64,000 nucleotides of DNA from Bidens hawaiensis (taxonomy: Eukaryota; Streptophyta; Magnoliopsida; Asterales; Asteraceae), in NCBI GenBank assembly GCA_021521415.1, contig JAIQDT010003784.1, positions 1 to 64,000 of the forward strand, written 5' to 3'. A program made the position numbers and the translations under genes. The notes under the pieces are model-generated. The model was not told the DNA's origin. It ran no database searches and was given only the letters and a program-made list of their open reading frames with translations. Shown in pieces: positions 1-9,484 of the stretch; the stretch's first letter is position 1; each line of letters begins with the position of its first letter.

Positions 1-248
1 GAGCCAATGGTTATAGGGAATTAGGAAACCGACCTAGACTATAACCTAGGATCCTTGACTCTAGATAGCTCATGCATCACAATCACATGTCTACACTTAT
101 ATACGTGCTACGTGCTTATGTGTTGCATATTAACTGTTAATCTCTTGAGTCATGTCATTATGTGTTCTTGGTATAATCTATGTCCTCTATTCATAATCTT
201 TGGCGTGTCATTGATTCTATTTAACGCTCGTTTTTCGTTTTGCGAAGA
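1..248 (+). other. Tekay-A primer-site remnant and 5' leader
   Basis: Bases 1-4 (GAGC) are the 3' end of an initiator-Met-tRNA primer site; the following CCAATGGTTATAGGGAATTA closely matches the bases after the complete primer site of Tekay-B at 12546. The rest is untranslated leader up to the gag ATG. A T-rich stretch ending in AAG lies just before that ATG; it could be a splice acceptor but is weak. Confidence 0.8.
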
Positions 249-3200
249 ATGCCTCCCAGACGTGCACCCGCTTCCATGGACTCCGCTGAATTAGCCAACC
301 TTATAGCCCAGCAGATCGCGGCTGTGTTACCAGGCATGGTAACAACCATCAGCCAAGGGCTGAGGCAAGAAGGAACCTCTGGGGCCAACCAAATTCCAGC
401 TCAGAACGCAAATGAACCAGCTAATAAGCCATACAAGGATTTCATGGTTACCAAACCCACCAGCTTCAGCGGCACAGAAGGCGCCGTTGGTCTCCTCCAG
501 TGGATCGAAAAGATGGAGGCAGCCTTTGTTATTAGCTCGTGCCCTGAGACACTGAAAGTCACGCACGCGGCAAGCATGTTGTCTAAACGCGCGCTGACCT
601 GGTGGAACAACGAGATAAGAACCCGTGGGCGTGAGGCTGCCTTGGCCATGACCTGGTCGGAATTTGTAGCATTGGCTACCCGCGAGTTCGTACCTCGCAG
701 TGAGGTGCAGAAACTTGAAGCTGAGTTTTGGGTACACAAAATGAAGGGCGCCGATCACCAAGGGTACACGGAGCGTTTTCACGAGCTCTCCCTTCTCGTA
801 CCACACTTGGTCACCCCTCCCTCCCGGGCTATTGAGCTTTACATCAATGGCCTACCTGACACTGTCCGTGGAATCGTTATCGGGGCTGACCCATCAACCC
901 TACAAGCGGCCATTGAACTAGCTGCCCGACTGACCCAGGACCAGGTTAAGACTGGGGTCCTAGCCAAAGGTACGGGCAAGGCCGCTGAAGGCTCATCCAA
1001 AAAGATCAACCGCATCAAAAAGCGTAAGGCTAGCAGTTACGCGATGGTTACTCCCGCAACCCCAATCAGCTCTGTCGCTCCTGCTCCCACCCCTTCAGGA
1101 AGGCCAAAGAGGGAGTACACTGGGGTTCACCCCAAGTGCGGCACTTGCCAATTTCATCATCCTGCCGGAACCCCGTGCTGGAAATGCACGAACTGTGGAC
1201 GTTTGGGGCACCTAGCGGAACGCTGCAGATTTCAAGGTAATCAACTGGCGATACAGAGCAGCAGTTCCCAACCCAGCAACTCTCGAAGCTGTTTCGAGTG
1301 TGGAGCCATGGACCATTTCGGGAGCAGGTGTCCTCGTCTTGCAAATCTTCCTCCGGCCCGAGGCCGAGCCTTTACTATTGGCGCTGCTGAAGCTCGCCAA
1401 AATCCTGACGTCATTACTGGTACGTTCATCCTTAACAATCTCTGGGTTTCTATTCTATTTGACACGGGTGCAGATAGGAGTTTTATTTCTAGCGAGTTGG
1501 TCCCATTGCTTAATCTAGGAACCTCTGTCTTAGACCCCGCTTTCTCTGTCGAAATGGCAAACGGAGAGTCTACCCAAGTGAACAAAATCGTTCGCAATTG
1601 CACGCTTACGTTTGATCGGACGTCTCTTAACTTTGACCTCATCCCTATGCATTTAGGAAGTTTCGATGTAATTGTTGGGATGGATTGGTTGTCCATCAAC
1701 CACGCGGAAGTGGTGTGTGCTGAGAAGCTCATTCGCGTTCCTTGTTCTTCTGGCGAGTCCATAATTATTCAAGGAGAAAGATCAGGCAGATGTCTGAAAT
1801 TAATCTCCTGCTTTAAAGCTCGGCGATGCCTTCGAAAGAAGTGTCTCGCCTTCCTAGCTCATGTCTCCATCAAGAAATCTTTGGGGAAGAAGCTCTCCGA
1901 TGTCCCCGTCGTGCGTGAATTTCCAGACGTTTTTCCTAAAGACTTACCCGGACTTCCTCCTAGCCGACAAGTCAAATTCCACATCGAGTTAGTTCCCGGT
2001 GCAACCCCCGTGGCAAAATCTCCGTATCGTTTGGCTCCGTCTGAAATGCAGGAATTATCGAGCCAGCTGCAGGAACTACTGGACAAGGGTTTTATTCGCC
2101 CTAGTTCGTCTCCATGGGGAGCTCCAGTCCTCTTCGTCAAGAAGAAGGACGGATCTTTCCGGATGTGCATAGACTATCGTGAGCTTAACAAACTCACAGT
2201 CAAGAATCGGTATCCATTACCGAGGATTGACGATCTTTTCGACCAGCTGCAAGGAGCCACCTACTTTTCCAAGATCGACCTACGCTCAGGTTATCACCAA
2301 GTGCGTGTCATGGAGGACGACATCGCGAAAACCGCTTTCAGAACTCGATATGGACACTACGAGTTCCTAGTCATGCCTTTTGGTTTGACGAATGCCCCTG
2401 CAGTGTTCATGGATCTCATGAATCGCATTTGTCGTCCATACCTGGACCAGTTTGTTATCGTCTTCATTGACGATATTCTCGTTTATTCCCGCTCTAAAGC
2501 CGACCATGAGCTTCATCTCAGGCTTACCTTGGATCTGCTGAGGAAAGAGCAACTCTACGCCAAATTCTCCAAATGCGAATTCTGGCTAAGGGAAGTTCAA
2601 TTCTTAGGTCACATCATTAACAAGGAAGGCATTCATGTCGACCCTGCCAAGATTGAAGCCATAAAAAAATGGGGAGCGCCTACAACGCCAACCGAAATTC
2701 GTTCATTTCTTGGTTTGGCTGGGTACTACCGTCGATTCATCTCGAACTTTTCAAAGATCGCGTTGCCCCTCACAATGTTAACTCAAAAAGGGGAACCATT
2801 CATTTGGAACCAAGAGCAAGAAGAGGCTTTCCAAACATTGAAACATAAACTCTGCCATGCACCAATCCTGTCGCTTCCTGAGGGTAACGATGATTTTGTT
2901 GTTTATTGCGACGCCTCGAGCCAAGGTCTAGGCTGCGTCTTAATGCAACGCGGTAAGGTCGTCGCTTACGCCTCGCGTCAACTCAAGAGTCATGAGAGGA
3001 ATTATGTCACTCACGACTTGGAATTGGGTGCTGTGGTCTTTGCCTTAAAAATATGGAGACACTACCTATACGGTACGAAATGTGTCATCTTCACCGACCA
3101 CAAGAGCCTACAACACATCCTCAACCAAAGGGAGCTAAATATGCGACAACGTCGATGGGTTGAACTCCTAAGTGACTATGACTGCGAAATCCGCTACCAC

Positions 3201-4709
3201 CCTGGAAAGGCTAACGTAGTGGCTGACGCGTTAAGTCGCAAGGAAAGGACCCAGTTGCATGCGATCCGTATTCAGTCCAATCTTCCCTCCTTGGTTCTTG
3301 AAGCTCAAAAGCAAGCGATTGCTGGTGGTGATCTCAAAAATATGCTATCTTGCGGTGCCGAACGGAAGTTTGAAACCAAGTCTGATGGTATACTTTACTA
3401 CTTAAATCGCATGTGGATTCCAAACTCTGAACCACTTCGAGAACTTATCCTGAACGAAGCGCACAAATCCAGATACTCTATTCACCCGGGCAGTGATAAA
3501 ATTTATCAGAATCTCAAGTCTCATTTCTGGTGGCCGGGTATGAAGAAAGACATAGCTTTATACGTCGGTAAGTGTCTAACATGCTCGCGGATCAAGACTG
3601 AACATCAGAGACCTTCTGGCCTGTTACAAAAACCGATCATACCGCAGTGGAAGTGGGACGAAGTCGCTATGGACTTCATTACCAAACTCCCGCGGACACC
3701 CAGCGGTTATGACACGATTTGGGTTATCGTGGATTACTTGACCAAGTCTGCCCACTTTCTCCCTGTCCGCGAGGACTACACTACGGAGAAGCTGGCGCGG
3801 ATTTACATTCGTGAGATCGTAACCCGTCACGGTGTGCCTAAGGGCATCACGTCTGACCGTGACCCCTCTTTTGCGTCAAGGTTCTGGAAGTCATTTCAGA
3901 AAGCCTTTGGGACAAGTGTGAAACTTAGCTCTGCCTATCATCCTGAAACGGACGGACAGAGCGAAAGGACCATACAAACCCTGGAGGATATGCTCAGAGC
4001 CTGTATCCTTGAATTCGGTAGTAGCTGGGAGACTCACCTTCCTCTTGCAGAGTTCTCATACAATAACAGCTATCATGCTACCATCAAATGCGCGCCATTC
4101 GAAGCACTCTATGGCAGGAAATGTCGTTCTCCACTGTGTTGGTCCGAGACCGGAGATTCTCAAATCCTCGGCCCGGAACTGATACAGGAAACCACTGACA
4201 GTATCGCCATCATTCAGCAAAGACTTAAGGACGCCCGCTGTCGACACAAGTATTACGCTGACAAACGCCGCAAACCTCTGGAGTTCCAAATAGGCGATCA
4301 CGTAATGCTCAAAGTTTCCCCCTGGAAGGGCATTGTTCGCTTCGGGAAAAAGGGAAAGTTTGCTCCAAGGTACGTAGGACCTTTCAAGATCATCGAAAAG
4401 GTCGGACCTGTAGCCTATCGCTTGGAATTGCCTCCAGAACTCAGCCGTGTTCACAACGTTTTTCATGTGTCGCAACTCAAAAAGTGCCTCGTTGACGAGA
4501 CCGCTCAAATCCCGATCGACACGGTTCACATCGACGACAAACTATACTTTGTTGAGGAACCTGTCGAGATCCTAGATCGAGAAGTCAAAAAGACTAAGCG
4601 AAGCCGGATACCTATAGTCAAGGTACGTTGGAACAACCATCGTGGACCCGAGTTCACATGGGAACGAGAGGATAAGATGAAGGAGAAATACCCTCATCTG
4701 TTCGCATAG
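249..4709 (+). CDS. Tekay-A gag-pol polyprotein, intact
   Basis: A 1,486-codon ORF with no interruption. I chose ATG 249 (MPPRRAPA); an in-frame TTG at 240 is not a likely plant start. In order: gag capsid region; two CCHC zinc knuckles (C313-C316-H321-C326 and C348-C361); aspartic protease with DTGA at D405; RT with FIDD at 739-742; RNase H with D888, E925 and D950; integrase with an H-H-C-C zinc finger followed by D1162, D1203 and E1239, the last two separated by 35 residues as in DDE integrases; and a C-terminal chromodomain (about 1430-1486) ending in EKYPHLFA. It makes the capsid and all enzymes for replication; the chromodomain is known in the family to guide insertion to particular chromatin. 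All catalytic residues I checked are present. Confidence 0.96.
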   Translation: MPPRRAPASMDSAELANLIAQQIAAVLPGMVTTISQGLRQEGTSGANQIPAQNANEPANKPYKDFMVTKPTSFSGTEGAVGLLQWIEKMEAAFVISSCPETLKVTHAASMLSKRALTWWNNEIRTRGREAALAMTWSEFVALATREFVPRSEVQKLEAEFWVHKMKGADHQGYTERFHELSLLVPHLVTPPSRAIELYINGLPDTVRGIVIGADPSTLQAAIELAARLTQDQVKTGVLAKGTGKAAEGSSKKINRIKKRKASSYAMVTPATPISSVAPAPTPSGRPKREYTGVHPKCGTCQFHHPAGTPCWKCTNCGRLGHLAERCRFQGNQLAIQSSSSQPSNSRSCFECGAMDHFGSRCPRLANLPPARGRAFTIGAAEARQNPDVITGTFILNNLWVSILFDTGADRSFISSELVPLLNLGTSVLDPAFSVEMANGESTQVNKIVRNCTLTFDRTSLNFDLIPMHLGSFDVIVGMDWLSINHAEVVCAEKLIRVPCSSGESIIIQGERSGRCLKLISCFKARRCLRKKCLAFLAHVSIKKSLGKKLSDVPVVREFPDVFPKDLPGLPPSRQVKFHIELVPGATPVAKSPYRLAPSEMQELSSQLQELLDKGFIRPSSSPWGAPVLFVKKKDGSFRMCIDYRELNKLTVKNRYPLPRIDDLFDQLQGATYFSKIDLRSGYHQVRVMEDDIAKTAFRTRYGHYEFLVMPFGLTNAPAVFMDLMNRICRPYLDQFVIVFIDDILVYSRSKADHELHLRLTLDLLRKEQLYAKFSKCEFWLREVQFLGHIINKEGIHVDPAKIEAIKKWGAPTTPTEIRSFLGLAGYYRRFISNFSKIALPLTMLTQKGEPFIWNQEQEEAFQTLKHKLCHAPILSLPEGNDDFVVYCDASSQGLGCVLMQRGKVVAYASRQLKSHERNYVTHDLELGAVVFALKIWRHYLYGTKCVIFTDHKSLQHILNQRELNMRQRRWVELLSDYDCEIRYHPGKANVVADALSRKERTQLHAIRIQSNLPSLVLEAQKQAIAGGDLKNMLSCGAERKFETKSDGILYYLNRMWIPNSEPLRELILNEAHKSRYSIHPGSDKIYQNLKSHFWWPGMKKDIALYVGKCLTCSRIKTEHQRPSGLLQKPIIPQWKWDEVAMDFITKLPRTPSGYDTIWVIVDYLTKSAHFLPVREDYTTEKLARIYIREIVTRHGVPKGITSDRDPSFASRFWKSFQKAFGTSVKLSSAYHPETDGQSERTIQTLEDMLRACILEFGSSWETHLPLAEFSYNNSYHATIKCAPFEALYGRKCRSPLCWSETGDSQILGPELIQETTDSIAIIQQRLKDARCRHKYYADKRRKPLEFQIGDHVMLKVSPWKGIVRFGKKGKFAPRYVGPFKIIEKVGPVAYRLELPPELSRVHNVFHVSQLKKCLVDETAQIPIDTVHIDDKLYFVEEPVEILDREVKKTKRSRIPIVKVRWNNHRGPEFTWEREDKMKEKYPHLFA

Positions 4710-5155
4710 TCATCATCTTTGTAATTCTAGAAATCTTGGAGTCTATGTAATCGTAATCATGTAATCAGGGACCAATATCAATTAATGAAGTATCATGTTG
4801 TTCCTATTTGCTTATAAATATTCTCTTATTTGCATAACACCAAGTTTGGCTACCCATGACTCGTGCTGGAAAACACAAGTTGTGCATACTTAATCATGTA
4901 AACATTGGGGTAAACTATGTATCATTGAGCCAAAATTTGTCATCATTCTAACATTCATGAAGCAGGGTTGTGTGTGTGTGTGTGGTGTCGTGTCGATTTT
5001 TCTAGCCGCACACAATGGAGTTTATACATTGATACAAGGTGAACTCGTAATTATAGTCCGGAATATAATAACATCAAGTTCACAGGTGTATACGTGTATA
5101 AACAATATGCTATTGTGTAACTATGAGTCGTGAACTCAAGCTTCGTGTAGGGAAT

Positions 5156-5234
5156 TAATCAATGAATGTTGAAGGAGTGGTGGGTTAGCCGCTGGTACAC
5201 CCTATATATAAACCCCTTCGGCACAAGTTGATTA
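5156..5234 (+). repeat. Core-in-inverted-repeat hairpin, copy 1
   Basis: The conserved core (GGTGGGTTAGCCGC, then TGGTACACCC, then TATATATAAACC) sits between arms GTTGAAGG (5168-5175) and CCTTCGGC (5215-5222), which pair fully if two G-U pairs are allowed. An outer arm TAATCAA (5156-5162) pairs with TTGATTA (5228-5234). Arms differ from those of the other copies. Confidence 0.85.
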
Positions 5235-5317
5235 TGTCTGAAGCGAAACTTGGAATTAGGGACTCATAGTTAGCGTGGCAGCTGTGAGGCGTTAAATTCA
5301 AGAGTTATTGAGGGAAT

Positions 5318-5396
5318 TATTCATTGGAGATTGAAGGAGTGGTGGGTTAGCCGCTGGTACACCCTATATATAAACCCCTTCAATCCGAAATGAATA
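5318..5396 (+). repeat. Core-in-inverted-repeat hairpin, copy 2
   Basis: Same core as copy 1. Inner arms GATTGAAGG (5329-5337) and CCTTCAATC (5377-5385) are exact reverse complements. After a symmetric 3-nt interruption, outer arms TATTCATT (5318-5325) and AATGAATA (5389-5396) also pair exactly. Confidence 0.87.
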
Positions 5397-5485
5397 TGTC
5401 TGATGTAAAGCTTGAAGGTGATGCCTTGTAGTGGAAAATAGTGTGTCGTCCTGTGTGTCATTGAACTAATAGGAGTCGAAAGAAA

Positions 5486-5564
5486 CACCCAAGTGGAGTT
5501 GAGGGAGTGGTGGGTTAGCCGCTGGTACACCCTATATATAAACCCCTTCAACTTGATTTGGGTG
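5486..5564 (+). repeat. Core-in-inverted-repeat hairpin, copy 3
   Basis: Same core. Inner arms AGTTGAGGG (5497-5505) and CCTTCAACT (5545-5553) pair with one G-U. The stem extends outward to CACCCAA (5486-5492) with TTGGGTG (5558-5564), with one mismatch and further G-U pairs between. The arm sequence is again unlike the other copies. Confidence 0.87.
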
Positions 5565-5680
5565 GTATCCAAGACGAATATTAGGGGTAGTGGCGCATAG
5601 TGGTCATCATGGGATCATTTAATCTAAAACATCATTGCATCAACTATACTAAATTCTAAATTTCGGGACGAAATTCCTCT

Positions 5681-5693
5681 AAATTGGGGAGGA
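5681..5693 (+). other. Polypurine tract of Tekay-A
   Basis: AAATTGGGGAGGA directly precedes the TG that starts the 3' LTR. It primes plus-strand DNA synthesis. Confidence 0.88.
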
Positions 5694-5793
5694 TGTAACG
5701 CCCTGAAATTCGATTGGTAAACTAGGATCGTGAAATCATCGGAAACTATAGACTTTGGGATTCTGGACGATAAGTTCGGAACCCATATCATTG

Positions 5794-5822
<29 letters not shown>
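5794..5822 (+). repeat. Poly-A run in Tekay-A LTR
   Basis: 29 consecutive A residues about 100 bp into the LTR, upstream of the TATA-like box. Its exact length may be a sequencing artefact. Confidence 0.9.
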
Positions 5823-5826
<4 letters not shown>

Positions 5827-6055
5827 CTTTTATCATTTAAAATGTTTATTTTATAAAACGACATTTACGCCTGAAAAATATTAATTTTTATGCTTTCGAA
5901 AAATTTAATATTCTTATTTAAAAAGATTTCAAATAATTATTCGGAAAATGGTTTTATAAAAGTTTTGCTGAAAAGGTTTTAGTTTGTTTAAAAACTTATG
6001 AACTCGACTAGTCTTGACCCGTCGGTAGCCTAAACCCGAACCCGAGTCACCCGAG

Positions 6056-6062
6056 TATTTAA
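6056..6062 (+). promoter_or_regulatory. Candidate TATA box of Tekay-A LTR
   Basis: TATTTAA followed by a pyrimidine- and AC-rich leader with GAGAGAGAAA runs, then a donor-like TTCTTG/GTAAGA at 6208-6209. This order resembles a plant gene promoter and 5' UTR. A second TATATATAAA lies inside the hairpin core at 8112-8123, so the start site is not settled. Confidence 0.5.
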
Positions 6063-6480
6063 GCGGAAAATCAAGTATTCTTACACCATCTCTTTCATTT
6101 CCACCAACACTTCCCACCCAAACACTCTCATTCTAGAGAGAGAAACTAGAGAGAGAAAGTCTTCAAACTTCAAATCCGAGTCCACAAATCTGTTTGTTGT
6201 TGTTCTTGGTAAGATCTTCTTGAAAATCATCCATTTTCATAACCATTTTCGGCCTCAAATCGAGCAAAAACACCCATTTTCGTTTCTTGAGTTTTCGGGT
6301 CAAAAACCGTCTTGTTTTGGTGTCAAAATGCAGGCTTTTGTGTTTAAAATCACTGGGAATCGATAGTCCCTTCAATCCCGAGCATTTCCATGTCAAAAAC
6401 TTCGATTTTGGGTCAAAAATCCGGAAAATCTGAAAAACCCGTAGGTTTCTCCGTCGCCCAGCTTGAAGGAGTCGAATCAG

Positions 6481-6812
6481 ACTCATTCGATCGAATCAGT
6501 CGATCGAATCAGCCCATTCGATCGAACCAGTCGATCGAACCAGTCCGGTCGACCGAATAGGAAAGCAACCGAATGGTCTCCAACTCATTCGACCGAATGA
6601 GTTTCGTATTCGATCGAACGAGTGTCTATTCGATCGAACAAGTTCCATGTTCGACCGAACGAGTTTTCCCAACTGGTTCGACCAAATGTGTTTCTAGTTC
6701 GATCGAATGTGTGTCTATTCGATCGAATGTGTGTCTATTCGATCGAATGTGTGTCTATTCGATCGAACAAGTTCCTATTCGATCGAACGTGTTCCTATTC
6801 GATCGAATCAAG
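6481..6812 (+). repeat. Palindromic minisatellite, TCGATCGA word
   Basis: About 330 bp built on the palindrome TTCGATCGAA. Twelve exact TCGATCGA plus several variants (TCGACCGA) occur. Near the end a unit of about 20 bp (ATTCGATCGAATGTGTGTCT) is tandemly repeated. No function is known to me. Confidence 0.9.
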
Positions 6813-7015
6813 CCAGAACCAAGCTGTTTTCGTCTTTAAAACCCAGTTTTTGCTCGAGGTCACGTAAGCTCGTTTTCTTAGACTTATAGCACGTTGTTAA
6901 CCTTATATATATGTCCAACTCTAGGCTAAGGAGATCTATTGTAGCACCATCCTAACCCAAGATCAAGGTGAGTTCATAGCCCCTATTTAAGCTTTTCAAA
7001 ACTATGGGGTGGAAA

Positions 7016-7228
7016 CATGGTAACTTTACACGTTTGGATAAAATCATTTATGCAAACATTCTTTAAACTATAAACATTTGGATTAAACATGGTAACTTTA
7101 CACGTTGGGATAAAATCATTTATGCAAACATTCTTTAAACTATAAACATTTGGATTAAACATGGTAACTTTACACGTTTGGATAAAATCATTTATGCAAA
7201 CATTCTTTAAACTATAAACATTTGGATT
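7016..7228 (+). repeat. 72-bp tandem repeat, three units
   Basis: Units start at 7016, 7088 and 7160, each beginning CATGGTAACTTTACACG and ending with ACATTTGGATT. They are nearly identical, implying recent expansion. Open frames here come from the repeat, not from a gene. Confidence 0.95.
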
Positions 7229-7463
7229 TCTACACACGTGCGGAAATCCACGAGCTTCTTGGTAATCTATAAACTTTGGAAATCTATGAACATGGGGAAA
7301 ACCCATTAACTCATGGAGATCTAAGAACATTGGAAATCAATGAGTATGGGAAATTCTGTGAACATTGACATCATGGGAACGGGAATCAAATTCATATCAT
7401 CATAGTCATTGTGTCAGCATGGAAATCTAGAGATCAAAACATCATGAGTTGAATTGGACGCGA

Positions 7464-7651
7464 GAGTCTATTCTACTCTCGGTAGAACTCACGACCATGA
7501 GTGGCATTCTATTCTCGGTGGCACTCGTAACTCATGGGATTTCATACTAGTCTCGGTGAAATCCATAACTCTTGAGGACCTATACTATTCTCGGTAGGGA
7601 CCAAGGGAACCCAGGATTCTTTGGGGTGTCTATCCTACTCTCGGTAGAACC
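7464..7651 (+). repeat. CTCGG units flanked by complementary arms
   Basis: Five units with a core like TATTCTCGGT at 7464-7490, 7499-7526, 7537-7564, 7576-7602 and 7624-7651. The best is GGATTTCA (7537-7544) with TGAAATCC (7557-7564), a perfect 8-bp arm pair. The second unit has GAGTGGCA against TGGCACTC with one mismatch. Others are weaker. Confidence 0.7.
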
Positions 7652-7737
7652 TAGCTGAGTCCTGGATGGCAAGAACGAGGTAGTCTTGGTTTAAGTCTTG
7701 CGTGAGTTCAATCAAGTCTTGTGTGATCATTGGGTTT

Positions 7738-7776
7738 CATCATCATTCATCATCATCATCATTTGTTCACCATCAT
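7738..7776 (+). repeat. CAT microsatellite
   Basis: Imperfect CAT/ATC trinucleotide run inside the Tekay-A LTR. Confidence 0.85.
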
Positions 7777-8061
7777 CTTGGATACTAGTAAACAATGGGA
7801 TTTTGGTGTTGGTTTATCTAGTAAACTTAGCATGCTCAAATCTATATGTCCTTGTTTATGCTTAACTGTTATGTGCTACATGTACCGTTGGGAGACCGCA
7901 AATCTTTGAGTAATCTTATCACATACGACTCTAATGGGAGATTGATAAGCCCGTTGAGAGCCCAGGAGAACATTTCATGTTTGACTTACTACAAAAACCT
8001 CTGTGGGAAAACCAAGAGATCTTTTCTTACAAACCATTTTAAAAAAACTGGGAATTATACC

Positions 8062-8150
8062 CAAACATAGTAGTATAAGTTGTAGGAGTGGTGGGTTAGC
8101 CGCAGGTACACCCTATATATAAACCCCTACAACCTATACTAGTATGTTTG
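8062..8150 (+). repeat. Core-in-inverted-repeat hairpin, copy 4 (in LTR)
   Basis: Same core with one loop change (GCAGG for GCTGG). Stem: CAAACATA (8062-8069), TAGTATA, GTTGTAGG on the left against CCTACAAC, TATACTA, TATGTTTG (8143-8150) on the right, each block an exact reverse complement, with single mismatches between blocks. This is the longest stem of the four. The core includes TATATATAAA, which could also act as a TATA box. Confidence 0.88.
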
Positions 8151-8660
8151 TGTATAAAACTCTTTTCTTTAAACCTATGAATTCACTCATCTACTTTATG
8201 TAGTTGACAGTTTGTTACATGTTTTCAGGAAATAATGCAGCAAGAAATCCCTAGCAAGTTTAGAGGCCTTAGAAAGATGAAGGCTAGACTAGGAGTTGTT
8301 GAAAACTTGATATTTTGTATTAAAACAATTTGTTTCATGTTACCTGGTTGATGTAATATTTGACATTTTGGTTATGTTTATGCATTTAGACTTTTATACT
8401 ATTGTGCTCAACAATCACGACTTAGTCGCCGCACCTCGATTTTTCCGCCATCACGATCGGGGTGTGACACGAGTCGACTCAAACCGTTGGTGAACGAACA
8501 ATAAATATCATAAACAAGAATGTGATAACTATGTGTTAAGTTATGTGTTACTTGATATTTACGTGTATGAAATTAATTATGAATGGTATTAACTAAGTTG
8601 TGCTAGAAATCGAGTAACTAGAAGTGCAAGGGGTAAAGTGTAACATGTATTATATTTGAT

Positions 8661-8670
8661 ATATATATAA
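8661..8670 (+). promoter_or_regulatory. TATA box of LTR X
   Basis: ATATATATAA about 25-35 bp upstream of a CCCTAA and CT-rich stretch typical of plant transcription starts. Confidence 0.5.
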
Positions 8671-9479
8671 ACAAGTTAAATTGTCCTAACCCTAATCCCC
8701 CACCCTTTCTCACGGCTGCTCTCCCTCCTCTCTCTCCCTTTGGCGATCGTAAACCCACACACACACACATACAAGATAATTTTCAATCTTGTTGTGAAGA
8801 ATTGAAGGTTCAAGAAGCTAAGTAGGTAATACAAACACCATATTTAATTTATTCTATCAATTAAGTGTATGATTAAACCTGTAATCATAAAGCCTAAGTG
8901 TTAAATATGTTGTTTGTTGATGAATTAGGGTTACATGCATGATTGTTAGTTCATAGGTTAATTGTTTATTGAGTTTTGATGAAAACTGATGCTAGACAGA
9001 TTATTGAATTCGTATTTGGATGACTGTAACTCGATGTTAATGTTATGTTTTGGTGCGATTGTTGATTTTATAATATACTAGGTCGAGTCTAGTTTCTGAA
9101 AAGTCCAATTTTGTAATTTTTGGACGTATAAAAGTTTGTTTTTATTATTTTACAAAACTGTTGTGCAAGGCTGATTTGGGAGACCTGCTGTTAGGCTCTT
9201 TTGCGACTAAGATATCTCATAAACTACAAGACCAAATGGGTTGGTTTCACTTCTGGAAGAAAGTATATAGAGTTAGAAATCTAACCCAATTGGTCTTGCA
9301 TTAATTGGATTTGTCATTTAACGGGAATGACAAATAACATTCTGTTGCGCATGATAAAGATTGTTGTGTGTTTGCTGTGATGTTTTGATCATTGTGATAA
9401 AACTATACATGATAAAAATATAATACAAATATGTTTAAAAACCTAACCCACGTGTACTTCTGTGATGATTTTTGGCGAT

Positions 9480-9484
9480 TTATT
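9480..9484. other. Target-site duplicate TTATT, left of Tekay-B
   Basis: TTATT directly precedes the TG of the 5' LTR and is repeated exactly at 21843-21847. Confidence 0.93.

Larger units (their letters stand above)
4710..5680 (+). other. Tekay-A 3' untranslated region
   Basis: Almost 1 kb lies between the pol stop and the polypurine tract. It contains a short GT run (4970-4984), three hairpin units (listed separately) and, at its end, GGGACGAAATT, a sequence common just upstream of the polypurine tract in plant Tekay elements. No supported ORF. Tekay-B lacks an equivalent region: its pol stop almost abuts the polypurine tract. Confidence 0.8.
6968..8228 (+). other. Candidate intron inside Tekay-A LTR
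   Basis: CAAG/GTGAGTTC at 6968 is a near-consensus 5' splice site and CATGTTTTCAG/G at 8228 a good 3' splice site. The donor and its downstream block (CATAGCCCCTA, later GGGGTGGAAACATG) have counterparts in LTRs X and Tekay-B. Splicing is inferred only; an alternative donor is at 6209. Confidence 0.4.
1..8469 (+). mobile_element. Tekay-A: Ty3/gypsy chromovirus, nearly complete (5' LTR outside window)
   Basis: The element runs from the last bases of its primer-binding site, through one long gag-pol ORF, a repeat-bearing 3' untranslated region and a polypurine tract, to a 2.8-kb 3' LTR. Domain order is gag, protease, RT, RNase H, integrase, chromodomain, which is the gypsy order. The C-terminal chromodomain and the MPPRR gag start fit the Tekay (Del) lineage. 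The first four bases, GAGC, are the end of the TGGTATCAGAGC primer site, so the 5' LTR should end just left of the window. The intact ORF suggests a young, possibly competent copy. The 3' flank CGAGT (8470-8474) is the expected target-site duplicate; its partner is out of view. Confidence 0.93.
5694..8469 (+). repeat. 3' LTR of Tekay-A (2,776 bp)
   Basis: Starts TGTAACGCCC right after the polypurine tract and ends GGGGTGTGACA, so it has TG...CA ends. It holds a poly-A run, a TATA-like box, a palindromic minisatellite, a 72-bp tandem repeat, CTCGG units, a fourth hairpin copy and a candidate intron, each listed separately. The mate LTR is outside the window, so age cannot be judged from LTR divergence. 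Confidence 0.9.
8470..9484 (+). repeat. LTR X, left piece
   Basis: The start is missing because Tekay-A sits there. It contains ATATATATAA (8661-8670), then CCTAACCCTAATCCCCC and a CT-rich leader, and a donor-like AGTAG/GTAATAC at 8826. It resumes at 21848 after Tekay-B and ends GGGTGTGACA at 23014. A diverged relative is at 37577-39060, which supports reading this as one LTR family. No coding region. Confidence 0.7.

Noticed and set aside
327..1762. Long open frames on the minus strand across gag of Tekay-A
   Set aside because: They lie opposite an intact gag-pol with clear domains, show no motifs and have no promoter; they are shadows of the coding strand.
4970..4984. GT microsatellite as regulatory element
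   Set aside because: Only about seven repeats; no further evidence.
5321..5572. Minus-strand frame with repeated GFIYRVYQRLTHHS
   Set aside because: It is the hairpin core read through two units.
6573..6889. Three overlapping plus-strand frames rich in SIRSN/FDR
   Set aside because: Translation of the TCGATCGA minisatellite in three frames; the repeat explains all of them.
6983..7330. 115-codon minus-strand frame with repeated NPNVYSLKNVCINDF
   Set aside because: Caused by the 72-bp tandem repeat, whose length is a multiple of three.
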